Position numbers and translations under genes: made by a program. Positions 1-10,738 of a stretch of 64,000 nt of DNA are shown here, piece by piece. How positions within the stretch are numbered: position 1 is the first letter of the stretch; each line of letters begins with the position of its first letter. The notes under the pieces are model-generated. The model was not told the DNA's origin. It saw only the letters and a list, made by a program, of their open reading frames with translations, and did no database searches. Origin of the DNA: Phytophthora quininea (Eukaryota > Oomycota > Peronosporomycetes > Peronosporales > Peronosporaceae). The stretch covers positions 310,001-374,000 of the forward strand of contig JAAVTG010000565.1 of the NCBI GenBank assembly GCA_011947345.1. The letters run 5' to 3'.

Positions 1-756
1 CACCGTATTAGACTCGATCGTGGCCCCTGACGAGGTCAATGACGCTAACCGGATCTGCGAGAACTCTTCGTTGTCAAAGTCCGTGTCTTCACGGATCGTA
101 ATGCTCCCAAACATCTCGGACAGGATCATCTCGGCATTCAGTACCGACCCGATGATCGCATCAAAGACTGCCTTAGCACTGGGACCGTGGACAGGGACCA
201 CCTCGAAGCGCAGAATGCAGTAGTCGTCTCCAGGATGTTCGAAGCGTTCCTCTTGGCAGTATGTGGACCTGGGGTCGAGTCCACTGCTTCTTGCAACCAG
301 GTACTGCTCTGCAGCTTTGAGCTGTCGCTGTTTCATTCCCATCAGCGTTTGCTGTCGCTCCGTCCAGTCTTTCCCTAGGCAAATCACGGTCTGTGCTGGA
401 TGCAGGGCGTTCAAACTGCGTTGCTACAGGCACGAAGTTCGTTAGCTGTCTCTGTGGTGTTGACAGCGCTGTCAGCATCAGTTTCCTCACCGCATGTCCA
501 TTGAGTTGGGCCTGGCTACTGGCAATCGCCACGTGTTGCTTCTGAACCAGTTCCTGGAGTACTGCGTTGACTGCTTCCGTGCGAGCATTGGACTTGGCTA
601 CCTCCCCTGCTCCAGCAGCAGTTGAAACTTGAGCTTGTCTAACTGCTTCTGCATCTGCTGGACCTTGTCCGTCAGCGCTCGCTTGCGCTCTTTGCGGAGC
701 TCGTATGCAGTCTTCCTCTTCTTGGGCTGCATCGTGGCCACGACCGACTGCTTCAT
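1..756 (-). CDS. bZIP-like/coiled-coil regulator, copy A (3' end outside window, frameshifted)
   Basis: Third member of a local family (see 898-2226 and 2844-3984). Exon 1 is 491-756 and exon 2 is 1-423, separated by a 67-bp GTGAGG...TGTAG intron; exon 2 aligns with the second exons of the other two copies. The protein opens with a Lys/Arg-rich segment (QPKKRKTAYELRKERKRAL) followed by a leucine/methionine heptad stretch (MQKQLDKLK), which suggests a basic DNA-binding region plus coiled coil. The exon 2 part carries the family blocks NAEMILSEMFGSITIRED and GATIESNTV. A base appears to be missing in the C run at 604-607, which puts a stop after LLLEQGR; the correct frame resumes at once. Its N-terminus is about 70 residues shorter than copy B. 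The family resembles Phytophthora M96 mating-specific-type bZIP/START-like proteins, but that is recall and not verified. Confidence 0.6.
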
Positions 757-897
757 GACTGTCTCTTTCCTATTGTGAAGTGAGCCCTAGAGGTTCTAGG
801 CGCAGATTACGAAACGCACTTCCGGCTATGCGTCATGGATCAAATCCAGAAGAAACCTATCAAGAATGGTGGTTTATAAAGCACAAGCTACTAGCGA

Positions 898-2226
898 TTA
901 GTGTCCTGGCACTCTCCAGATGCCAGTCTTGCCGAGACGCTGCTGGATGCACTTCTTCATGGTGTCTCCGAACGAGACGGTGCTCTCCTCGATCTCTTGC
1001 AGGGCGTCAGACGACAAATTCAAGTCGCTGTGGTGGATCTTAGTGCTAGTCCAACGCGACCCCATCACCACCCGCTGCTTGTCGTCCGAGTTCTTGTCGG
1101 TGCTGTCGACGTAGGAGCGGATCATGCAGACGGTGGTGGTGTCTCGACGCACTCGCTCCTGCGGTTGGTACGGGTAAAGTTCATCCGAGTCGACAAAGTC
1201 GGCGACGACGATCCGTAGCTCTCGTCCTTGTCGTTATGCGCCTCGACGAACTCAGCGAACATGACGGTATTGGACTCGACCATCGTACCCTGCGAGGTCG
1301 ACGTCACGAGGCGCATCTGAGAGATCTCTCGCTCGTCCACTTCGTTGTTTTCGCGGATGGTGAGACTGCCGAACATCTCGGAGATGACGATCTCTGCGTT
1401 CTGGGCCACGTCGATGAAGGCGTCGAAGACGTCTCGAGCGCTGGCCTCCATCACCGGTCCGTTTTCAAAGATGGTGAGGCAGAAGTCTTCGCCCGGAGTG
1501 CTGTTCTTCTCCTCTTGGTTGTAGGAACACTTGGGGTTCAGTCCTCGACCTCGAGCCATGATGAACTCCTTCGCTTCACGTAGTTTTCTTTCCTTGAGCG
1601 ACACCAGCAATTTGTGGCGTTCTTGTCGGTCTTTTGGCAGTCGGATGATGGTGTGCGCTGGCTGCAGCGCTTGCACGTTTTGTTGCTGTGCGTGGAGACA
1701 ACACGAGAGTCAGCGACCAAGAAGGCAACACGTTTGTATCGACCGAAAGACATTTTCGCACCGTGTGTCTCGCGAGCAGGGCTTGCAGGTCAGCAAGCCC
1801 GATGTGTTGCTTCTGGATGAACTCTTGCAGCACGGTGTTGGCGGCGGCGACGCGTGCGTTGGACGTGGCCGCTTTGCCGTCCTGCACCAGGACGCGGTAC
1901 TTGAGATCGTCCAGCTGCTTCTGCATCGTCTCGACCTGCGACGTCAGCGCCACTTTCTCCTCCCGGCGCATGTCGTACGTGGTCTTGCGCTTCTTGGGGT
2001 TCGCCTTCTTCTCGTCACCGGAACTTGACAGGTCGGGTTGGTCACGTTTACTACCTGAGTGGGTCACGTCCGGTGCTTGTTGAGAATGGCTCTGAGCCTG
2101 CAGCAATTCTTGGAACGTCTCCGTTGAGACCATCTCGGCGCTTTTGGTCAACTGCGCGACCAGCATGAGCGGGTCCAGCGCGTCAAAGGATTTCTCCTCG
2201 TGCAACGTCGAAGCAAAGGTCTCCAT
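898..2226 (-). CDS. bZIP-like/coiled-coil regulator, copy B (frameshifted)
   Basis: Exon 1 (1762-2226) and exon 2 (898-1685) flank a 76-bp GTGCG...CACAG intron at the same position as in copies A and C. Residues about 75-125 hold a basic patch (PKKRKTTYDMRREEKVAL) and a heptad coiled coil. The second exon holds the conserved C-terminal domain of the family (NAEIVISEMFGSLTIREN, GTMVESNTVMFAEF, then a second-frame block ending FGDTMKKCIQQRLGK). The frame slips at about 1210-1214, where copy C has a continuous alignment, so one base appears missing between the ESYG codons and the VVADFVDSDELYPY block. Likely a nuclear regulator; DNA binding is inferred only from the basic-zipper pattern. Divergently arranged with copy C. 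Confidence 0.65.
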
Positions 2227-2843
2227 TGCTTTTTATTTCGGGGCTGTCTGGGTGCCGTGATCTCTGCGTGACAAGTCACAATGTCTGTCATCTCATGTAG
2301 AGTGATTAGTCTTTGCCCCTCGCTGTCTATCCCACGATCAACCAGGCGATTTGCCACGGGTTGACGATAGGATAGGTAATGGAGACTACACACATGTACT
2401 TTGAACAAGTGCTGGTGGCATTCAGGATGGCGGATGGCCCATCCGTCTTGTTCTACACGTTGTCGGCGGACGGCCCATTCTTCCTACAGAGATCGGCGAT
2501 TTGAAGCGAGAAATTTCCATCGACTTGCGTGATACCGAGCAAATTGGAAAGTGAGTGGTCACTCACTACGTGCAAGGATCTACCGCTTTTTGGAGGATGC
2601 AAGGTAAACTGTTTTGTCGATTGCGAGGAAGTAGGTGCTGGACATGAAGGTTTCAAAAGTTGATGTACAAGAAGACACTTAAAAAAATGGCATCACGAAC
2701 TTATCTGGTCTGACGCAACAGCTGTCGACAACGTGAAGAATCCTCTATCGTGATGACCACATTTTGTGAACAATCCAAAGTGTTGATTGTTCACTGACGT
2801 ACACTCTAGTTCAGATGGGGACTCGGATGCAGTCGCCAAAGCC
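2227..2843. other. Divergent intergenic region between bZIP-like copies B and C
   Basis: No convincing coding sequence. The region separates two divergently transcribed paralogues and probably holds both promoters and the 5' end of copy C. A CTCTAG immediately before position 2812 could be a splice acceptor for a short upstream exon of copy C, but I cannot place that exon. Confidence 0.4.
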
Positions 2844-3984
2844 ATGATGTCCCTGCAATTGCTGCTGGGAATGCCCAGACGCAACGCAGTTCCGCCTGTC
2901 GACGACGAACATGGCAGCAGCACCAACGAAAGCCCCGCCAGGAAGCCCCGAACCAAAACGAGATACGAGGTCCGCAAGCAGCGGAAATTGGATCTCGTGA
3001 CGTCTGTGGCCAAGCTCCAAGAGCAGCTTGATGAGCTCAAGTACCGCCTTCTGGTCGAGCGAGGAGAAGCTGCGAAGACTATTAAGTACGCCCAAGCCAG
3101 CAATTTCGTCATGCACGAGGCGATCCAGCAGCAGCACGTGGAAATCGCAGCCATGGAAGCTTTACTAGCCGCTCACAAGGTCAGTGCCGTTGCAGCAAAT
3201 ATTTTATTTTTCGTGAGGATGATCATATTTTGTTTCAGCAGCAAAACCTGCCGATGTTGCAGCCTATGCAACTAGTGATCCGACTAGGAACAGACCTAGA
3301 TGAGAGGCGAAGCACTTTGACGAAGTTGAAGGATCGGAAACTACGAGAAGCGGAACGATTCATCGCCGCTAGAAGCCAAGGGCTCGACCCAATGGCAGCC
3401 TATTCCCAGGAGGATCTGCACGAGTCTCCCAATGGTGAATTTTCAGTCGTGCGGTTTGACAACGCCCCGTCAGCGGCGCCAGTGTCCGGGATGTCTTTGA
3501 GGCGATCAACTACTCGGTGCAGAACGCCGAGATCATTATTACCGAGCTCTACGGCAGCGTCACTATCCGTGAAGACACCAACCTCAATGACGCCGAGCTC
3601 TCGCAGATGCGGCTAGTGACGTCCACGCCACATGGAGCGACGGTCGAGGCCAACTCGGTGATATTCTCCGAGTTTACGGACGGGCCCGACGGAGGCCATG
3701 GACTCGTTGCTATCGACTTCGTGGACGACGACCAGCTCTACCCGTACCGTCCGAACGAGCGCCTGCGTCGAGACACGATCACAGTTGTGTCGATTTGGTC
3801 GCACATTGATCCATTCTGCGGGAAACCAGTTGTGGTGGGCACGAGATGGTCGTTGTCGAAACTTGTGCACACCGCGCTTGATGTCCCCAAAAGTGGCTTA
3901 AAGGAGCTGTTCGAGTGCTCCATGACGTGGGGAAATACGATGAAGAAATGCATTGCACGGCATGTAGGCAAACATAACCAATAA
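2844..3984 (+). CDS. bZIP-like/coiled-coil regulator, copy C (frameshifted)
   Basis: Exon 1 ends at 3179 and exon 2 begins at 3240 after a 60-bp GTCAGT...TTTCAG intron. I start at the first ATG (MMSLQLLLGM); upstream codons are open back to a non-ATG and the true 5' end may lie in an earlier exon. Residues show the family basic segment (RKPRTKTRYEVRKQRKLDL) and coiled coil (KLQEQLDELKYRLL). Exon 2 begins QQNLPMLQPMQLVIRLG, colinear with copy B, and ends with the conserved WGNTMKKCIARHVGK block. A base seems missing in the CCCC run at 3465-3468: upstream reads FDNAP, downstream the next frame continues with SVQNAEIIITELYGSVTIRE. Convergent with the PDR gene at 4157. Confidence 0.65.
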
Positions 3985-4156
3985 ACGCGAGAGCTTTTGT
4001 AGATCCGAGGCCTTGTTGTATTCTTTTGCTACGTAGTATTTTACGTTTGTTTGCAAACTAATAGTTGTTCTCACGAAGTTTTAACATGTAGTATTGGTTG
4101 GAAACCAAATGAATCGTTCATTAGTTCGCGTCATGAAAGCTATCGGTCAAGCTGCC

Positions 4157-7100
4157 CTAACGTTTCTGGTGGTTGATGAAGCGTAGCGAGAGTAGGGCCA
4201 GCAGACGGAATCCTGCAATGAAGGCGAAGACGATGCCAAAGTTGCTCCAGATGTCGTCGTGGTAGAGCTTGAACACGGATTCGACGTACTCCTTGACGAC
4301 GATGTGGTCAATAGAGACAGGTGTGTTGGTCACTGGCTGGCAGCCAAGCCCCGATCCCCCGCCGACGTATTCCGATGTGTTGGCGTTCCAGACCGGTATG
4401 TCTTCGCAGTCGGAGAAAATGAGGGCGCCCATGATCGCAGCGGAATACCGGTGCGGGGTGATCGCGTACACCCATTTGTAGCCGCTTGGAATCTCGTTCG
4501 CTGGAGGGTTAAAGCCCATGAACAAGATGAAGATGGAGTTGACCAGGACGCCGATGATCTCGGCGACTTCGATACTTGGCAGAGCGTACACGAAGAATTG
4601 GCCCATGTACGTCTGGAGTAGGATGAACAGCGACATGTTGATCCAGTAGAGCACTGCAGTGCCAAAGCCCGTGAAGCCAACCATCGGGTACCAAATGGTT
4701 GTGAACAACAAACCGCTCGCGAAGCTGTACGGGATCTCCGCCACTGTGGAGCCAACAAAGTACCAAAGCGCATTGTAGGTCTGCGAGGCACGCTCACGGT
4801 AGAATGACGTCCGCTCTTCGGACGCGATTGGCAGTACACTGTTGAAGGAGACGATGCCGTTGAAGAGCGCCACGCAGAAGATCATGCCGACGCCTCCATT
4901 GAGACCTTGGTAGCTGGTGTACTCGGCGTCTAGGAACACCAATCCAAACAACATACTGAGGAAAAACCCGATCACGAACCGAGTGATGTTGTACGAAGGT
5001 GTGCGCCAATACATCCGCATAAAGCGCGTCACCAGGAACTGCGCTTGGGTCGACGAGGAAGCAGCTCGTTTCCGTCCAAACGTCATCTCGGGTGCGTCCG
5101 GTGAAGGGAACGCAATGCCTTCCTTGGTCAAATTCGACTCCAACATGCGGCTTTCGTCGCTCTGGTTGAAGCACTCGACAAAGTCCGTGTTGCCAGCCGA
5201 CGTATTACCGACGCCAGCGCCGATACACTCCAACATCCAAGTCGCAGGGTTGTAGCCGTCAAGGAGCTCTGGGGTACCGGGAATGTTTCGGAAGTAGTCG
5301 ATCAAGTTGCTGCATTTGTCGCCGAGGTCTCCAAAGAAGACCGTCTCACCACCGCGCTTCAGCAGCAACAGGCTGTCAAAAAGATAGAAGACCTCAGTCG
5401 ACGGCTGGTGGATGGTGCAAACGATCGTTCTTCCACTGTCGGCGACCTTGCGAACGCCGTCCATGGTGAGCTTTGCAGACCGAGCGTCCAGTCCACTGGT
5501 CGGTTCATCCAAGAAGATCACGCTTGGCTGCGCTGCCAGCTCCACGCCGATAGTTAAACGCTTCATCTGCTCCACAGAGCTACCACGGATGATCTGGTCT
5601 GCAATGTCGTGCATGTCCAGCAGGTCCAAGCACTCGTTCACCGAATCGTACTTCGTGCTGGTAGGAATGCTGCTGTCCTGACGAAGAAACGAGCTGAAGG
5701 TGAGTGCTTCTCGGAAGGTGGCAGCCTCGGAATGGATATCCATCTGCTCACAGTAACCAGTAGATCGACGAATTGCCAGGTCGGTGGCCTCGTAGCCGTT
5801 TAGCAAGATTTGTCCCTTGATGGTGCCTTCGGTTTTTCGGCCAGCAATAACGTCCATCAGAGTTGTCTTACCGGCACCCGAGGAACCCATGAGCGCAGTA
5901 ATCGATCCAGGAACGGCAAACCCACTGATACCTTTCAGCAAATCCAAAGATTCCTTGGGGTTGCTTGGGGATGGCACGGAATACCACAAGTCCTTGAACG
6001 CCACTGTGACGGGAGTAAAGCTTTTCTCCCTCTCTTGGACCTCGAGGACCGCAACGCCTTCGAGAGAGCCTCGGTGAGTTGTGCCGTTCTTCGGTGTCGA
6101 CATCAACACGTAGCTCTCATCGCTTCTGTCTTTAGTGCTTGTTGAAGAGATCACAATGTGCTCAGGGGTTTCGTACCGCTTGTATTCGAGTACAATAAAT
6201 CCAAGACCCATGAAGACAACGTACGCTGCGACCATGAATATCGCGCCGTAAATGATCCAAGACTTTGCGGACGGCACATCGAAGAGCGACATGTAGTATT
6301 CGCCCATAGTCGCCCCGAACTTGATGCAGTAATCCACATTCTCGTATGTGCACACATCGAAGGAAGACGATCGATACTGGTTGACAGCTAGTGCGCGCAA
6401 ACACCACGCGATCGGGTTGAGCCAGTAGAGCCACACGAGGTAGTCTGGCAGTTGCTCCTTCGTGACGACAAACCCCGCAAACAAGATGAAAACGACGATC
6501 GAGATCATGGCCAGCGGCTTCGAGATGTGAATGTCGGGGGCAATCGCTGCCACGAAGAAGAACCACGCAGCAAACGCCAAGTTCGTCAGGATCAGCAGCA
6601 CCATAAAGATAATGAACGGTCCAGCAGAGTTCACAAACCCACACATCCAGTAAATGAGACTCCCAAAGATTAAACTTTCGCCAACAGCCAGCGGTAGTTG
6701 AGCTACCGAGCAGGATAGCACGTAGGCTGCCGTTCGGTAGAAGTTCGCGCCTCGCTGCTTGTAGAAAATCTCGCGTGCCGACATGTACGTCGGTATCTGC
6801 GAGGCTTGGCCCAAAGCAAGGAACAGGATCGACTGGAAAAGCACTCCAATCATCACCTGGGCGTTGGTGGGATTAACGTCCCAGAACGTCGACGCGTTGA
6901 TCAGTCCCATGAGGATGATCATGATCGCGCGGCCACGAAGGAAATCCGTGTTTCGCACTGTTAACACCACCTGTCGGCGCATTAACGTCACCGTGTCCTG
7001 GTAGAAAGACTGACGGAACTCTGGCGTTGGGTCCATGTCTTCGGCTGCGTTTTTCAGCAGCTCCGGGTCATGGGGAGCTTCCACTGCACGGAGCATGTCT

Positions 7101-8262
7101 TGATGAATGCTCGACGTCCGGAAGATCGTGCTGAACTCGTTCGCTTTCCTTGGGATGTCTTTGGTGCTATCTGAGGATGCGTGTTGGTATTGACGCTGCT
7201 CCTTAGTGCCGAGGTCGAGCAGGAAGTCGGCCACATCTCGTCCAGGCGGACGAACAAAGCCCAACGAAGCGAAATAACCCTCGGCTTGGTTTCGAGGCCC
7301 ATGGTACATCACTTCACCGTCGTTCAGGATCATCACGTCGTCGAAGAGATCGAAGACTTCAGGTGCAGGTTGCAGCAGCGCGATAACAACCGTCTTCTTG
7401 AGGTCTTTGGCAATGCTCCTTTGCGTGCTGATGATGTCGAACGTCGCGGCACTGTCCAATCCAGTGCTGATCTCGTCCATCAGCTTTACGCAATTCGAAC
7501 CAAACTCCATCTCGCCAGTCGTCACACGTTTGCGCTCGCCTCCCGACACTCCGCGAAGCATGGCGTCTCCGACAACGGTGTTCTGGCAATTCTCAAGACC
7601 AAGGTGGTGGATGATGACGTCGGGGTGGTGCTCAGCTAGAGCGGTCGCCAACTTGGCAGCATCTTGGTCGTCGTTACGATCCCCACTGCTAGAGTTGGGT
7701 CTCTTCCGCCGGAGAATGCATGGGCAAACTCCAATGTTTCCTTGACGGTCAACAACGGAAAATGCTTATCGCGTTGTGGCACGTACGAGGCGAACTGCGG
7801 TAGCTGCTTGGCGATGCTCGCTTGGTCTTTCCCGTTGTACGTCACAGCTCCTTCGACGGTGATGTTTTTCTCCATCGGAAAGCGACCGCTCAAAAACTTC
7901 ATGAGTGACGACTTGCCCGATCCTGGCTGGCCCAACACCAGCGTGATGGTGCCGGGCTTGAACACTCCAGTGACGTTCTTGATGATTTCCTTGCGGACGA
8001 CGTTTTTCTTGGCTGAAACTTTCGTGGCTGTCTTCTTGAGAGTGTTCCAAAGGGTTGGCAGCTCTTCCTTGAATTCATCCCGGTCGGCTACGACGATGTC
8101 GGCTGAAATGGACAGGTCGCTGAAGCGCACCTCCATTTGAGGGAGTAAACGCCCCATGGCATTTTCGTAGGTGCTGGCGATGTACTCGTGAAGAACTTGT
8201 GGGCCGTGGGCCGTCAGCGCGGATCCCGAATCAAGTCCAGGCTTCTTGTCGTCGGACCCCAT
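4157..8262 (-). CDS. Full-size PDR/ABCG transporter, isolated copy (PDR1; one apparent frameshift)
   Basis: Plasma-membrane ATP-driven efflux pump of the pleiotropic drug resistance type, NBD-TMD-NBD-TMD, about 1,368 residues once one base is restored, the usual oomycete PDR length. NBD1 carries Walker A GQPGSGKSS, signature VSGGERKRV and Walker B LMDEIST. NBD2 carries GSSGAGKTT, EQMKRLTIGVEL and IFLDEPTSGLD. Two blocks of about six hydrophobic segments follow the NBDs, and the protein ends LRFINHQKR like its paralogues. Start chosen at the ATG in CACCATGG (8260-8262); an upstream in-frame ATG at 8316 precedes the Kozak-like site. The frame breaks at the C run 7681-7684, between the end of the NBD1 Walker A region (FAHAFSGGRDPTLAVG) and LATALAEHHPD. 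No introns seen. Less similar to the four cluster copies at 39-58 kb than they are to one another. Confidence 0.93.
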
Positions 8263-8308
8263 GGTGGTGAAGCTCGAAATGCTTGAAGACGCTTGAGGAT
8301 TGCAAAGT

Positions 8309-8324
8309 AAATTCAAGAATGAGG
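8309..8324 (-). promoter_or_regulatory. Oomycete initiator-like element upstream of PDR1
   Basis: On the minus strand the sequence reads CCTCATTCTTGAATTT, matching the oomycete initiator consensus GCTCATTYYNCAWTTT at 14 of 16 positions, 47-62 bases before the PDR1 ATG. Position and similarity support a transcription start here; not tested. Confidence 0.45.
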
Positions 8325-8639
8325 AATGATATCAAGAACACGGCGACTTATTGACGCGACAACGGCAACGGCGTGAAGGCGGCATAGCGGTCGTCACGTA
8401 CAAGTACGGCAGGTAACAATCGTCGTTCTGATTGCTGTGGCAGTAATCGATTCGTGTGCTTATCGCCTCGTCATGGTAATCCGCAAATATGTTTGCTATG
8501 TTTAAAAAATCACTCTCTTCCGATTGCACGACAAAGTTGCCATATGTCTTGGGAAATGGTTTTGATCTGTTCACTCACTCGGACGAACACCACAACTCAA
8601 TCGACACGAGCAGCAACCACCGGTGGAATCAACGACAAG

Positions 8640-9613
8640 ATGGCAAAGACGGCGATACTTTTGTTTGCCCATGGCGCGGGTTTCTGCAAGGAAATCTGGG
8701 ACCCTGTCATGCGACGCCTGCGAGAGTCTCCGCTGCTACAAGGCGCCACCAAAACTCGGCTCATCAGCTTCGACTTCAAGTACCACGGCACCAACCGAGA
8801 CGAGGGCGAGACACCTCAAGTGGATCTGAGCGATCCTGAAGCGCCGCGAGTCTACCACGCAGCAGGCGACTTAACCACGTGGACGTCGGCCGAGGTGCTG
8901 CGCCGCGTTCAAAGCCTCCAACGCGAGTTTCCAAACTCGCCGTTGATCGGCGTCGGCCATTCCATGGGAGCTTGTGCGCTGTGGAAGACTGAAGTGTTGC
9001 AGCCAGGCACGTTCGACGGACTCGTGCTGTTCGAGCCCGTATATGGCGACATGAACGTCGACATGGTTACGAACTTCCTCGTGTCAATCACACTCAAGCG
9101 TCAATCTTCGTGGTGCGTTACTTGTCTCTTCTTGCTGCCTATAAACTCCATCCTGATGACTTCTTTGTTTTGCACGTGTAGGCCATCTAGAGAGGCGGCT
9201 GAAGAACACCTCCGCACCTTTAAGAACTTTGCCAATTGGGACCGCGAGTCACTGGACGCTTACATCAAAGGCGGGCTAGTCGACGACAAGGCCACGGGCA
9301 AGACGGTGCTGGCGTGCAGTCCGGCCATGGAGGCGTCCTTGTACTGCCACAAGCTCATGTTTTGCACCGACGAGGAGCTCGCCGGCTGCAAGAGTAAGGT
9401 GTTCATCCACAGTGGGGCTCGCTCGAAAATGTTCCTGTCGTCGATTTTCGACGAGATGCACGACAAGTGGCCCCACACGTACTCGGTGGGGAGCCCATTC
9501 CTCGCGGCTCGCACGTCATGGTGGTGGAACACCCTTCCGTGGTCGCGCAACGCATCCTGGACAGTTTGGAACAGCTCGATCTGTTTCGCGACCAACTTGT
9601 AGCTCGGTTGTAG
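8640..9613 (+). CDS. Alpha/beta hydrolase 1, predicted peroxisomal (one apparent frameshift)
   Basis: Serine hydrolase of the alpha/beta fold. Exon 1 is 8640-9112 and exon 2 9182-9613, with a 69-bp GTGCGT...GTAG intron inside a Trp codon. The N-terminal strand-oxyanion block is LLFAHGAGFCKEIW, the nucleophile elbow is GVGHSMGA (Ser in GHSMG), and a late His lies in the GSHVMVVEHPS region read after frame correction. The frame slips in the GGGG run 9488-9491; restoring one base gives a C-terminus ending ARL, a type-1 peroxisomal targeting signal (PTS1). The next gene is a paralogue with the same intron and a C-terminal AKL. Substrate unknown; yeast Lpx1-type peroxisomal lipases are a plausible comparison. 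Start chosen because MAKTAILLFAHG aligns with MSKTATLLFAHG of the neighbour, although the frame is open further upstream. Confidence 0.8.
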
Positions 9614-9772
9614 ATGCCCGTCCTCTTCAAGGCAGAGTAACAATCGGTATCTTGATTGCTGCCTTTGGTTTGTAAACATCCACAGCGCCTTGAACCTGCC
9701 GTGACATCACTTGACTTGGTGCAGTCACAAGCGTTTCGCCGCTGGAAGCGACAGACCGCTTCAATTCCAACG

Positions 9773-10738
9773 ATGTCCAAGACGGCCACGCTCCTGTTCG
9801 CGCATGGCGGAGGGTTCTGCAAGGAATCCTGGACACCAATCGTGAAGCGACTACGAGAGTCTCCACTGTTGCAGGGTTCCTCAGTCGGCACCAAGTTCGT
9901 GAGCTTCGACTTCAAGTATCATGGCAGCTACCGCGACGAATCGGTGCAGCCCCAAGTGGATCTGAGCAACCCGGCCGCTCCACGAGTGCATCACCCAGCG
10001 GCTGACTTGACGGCCTGGACGTCTGCGCAAGTGCTGCAAGAAGCTCGCGCGCTCAAGAGCAGCAATACGGCGTTGATCGGCGTTGGCCACTCCATGGGCG
10101 CCTCGGCGATGTGGAACACGGAAGTCAACCACCCCGGCACGTTCGACGGGCTCATCCTGTTCGAACCCGTGTACGGGCCCAAAACTCCGCTGAAGTCACC
10201 ACTTTCCTCGTGTCGATCACGCTCAAGCGAGAGTCGTCCTGGTAAGTCGCAGCATTTGAAACCAGCCGCTACAGTGGCCCCTTGTATTGAACCAGTTGTT
10301 GCGGCAACTTCCAGGCCCTCGAGAGCAGCAGCGGAAGAGCATCTCCGCAACTTCAGGAACTTTGCGGCGTGGGACCGGGAGGCCCTGGACGCCTACATGG
10401 AAGGAGCCCTCGTGGAGGAGCCGTCGGGCAGGACCGTCTTGGCCTGCAGCCCGCTGATCGAGGCGTCGCAGTACTGCCACAAGCTGCTGCACTTCAACGA
10501 CCAGCAGCTGGGGAGGCCTCAGTGCAGCGTCCGCTTCCACTACGGCGGCAGAACCAAAATGTTCCGGCCGCCGCTGTTTGCCGAGATCAGCGCCAAGCAC
10601 CCGAGCATCTACACGCTGGAAGAGGAGATCCCAGACACGTCCCACGCCATGGTCATGGAGAAGCCAGCGCTGGTCGCTGAGAGGATCCTGGTCAACCTGG
10701 CCAGTCTGGAATCGTTCCGCGAGTCGGCGAAGTTGTAG
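9773..10738 (+). CDS. Alpha/beta hydrolase 2, predicted peroxisomal (one apparent frameshift)
   Basis: Tandem paralogue of the gene at 8640. Exon 1 is 9773-10241, exon 2 is 10315-10738; the GTAAGT...TCCAG intron interrupts the same Trp codon. Motifs: LLFAHGGGFCKESW, GVGHSMGASAMW nucleophile elbow, and TSHAMVMEKPALVAER near the end holding the probable catalytic His. It ends ESAKL, a good PTS1 tripeptide (AKL) for peroxisome import. The reading frame slips within GGGCCCAAAACTCC (about 10176-10188); after it the alternative frame continues with EVTTFLVSITLKRESSW, colinear with copy 1. The first ATG of the long open frame is at 9656, but conservation begins at 9773. About 160 bp separate the two hydrolases. 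Confidence 0.82.
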   Translation: MSKTATLLFAHGGGFCKESWTPIVKRLRESPLLQGSSVGTKFVSFDFKYHGSYRDESVQPQVDLSNPAAPRVHHPAADLTAWTSAQVLQEARALKSSNTALIGVGHSMGASAMWNTEVNHPGTFDGLILFEPVYGPKTPLKSPLSSCRSRSSESRPGKSQHLKPAATVAPCIEPVVAATSRPSRAAAEEHLRNFRNFAAWDREALDAYMEGALVEEPSGRTVLACSPLIEASQYCHKLLHFNDQQLGRPQCSVRFHYGGRTKMFRPPLFAEISAKHPSIYTLEEEIPDTSHAMVMEKPALVAERILVNLASLESFRESAKL

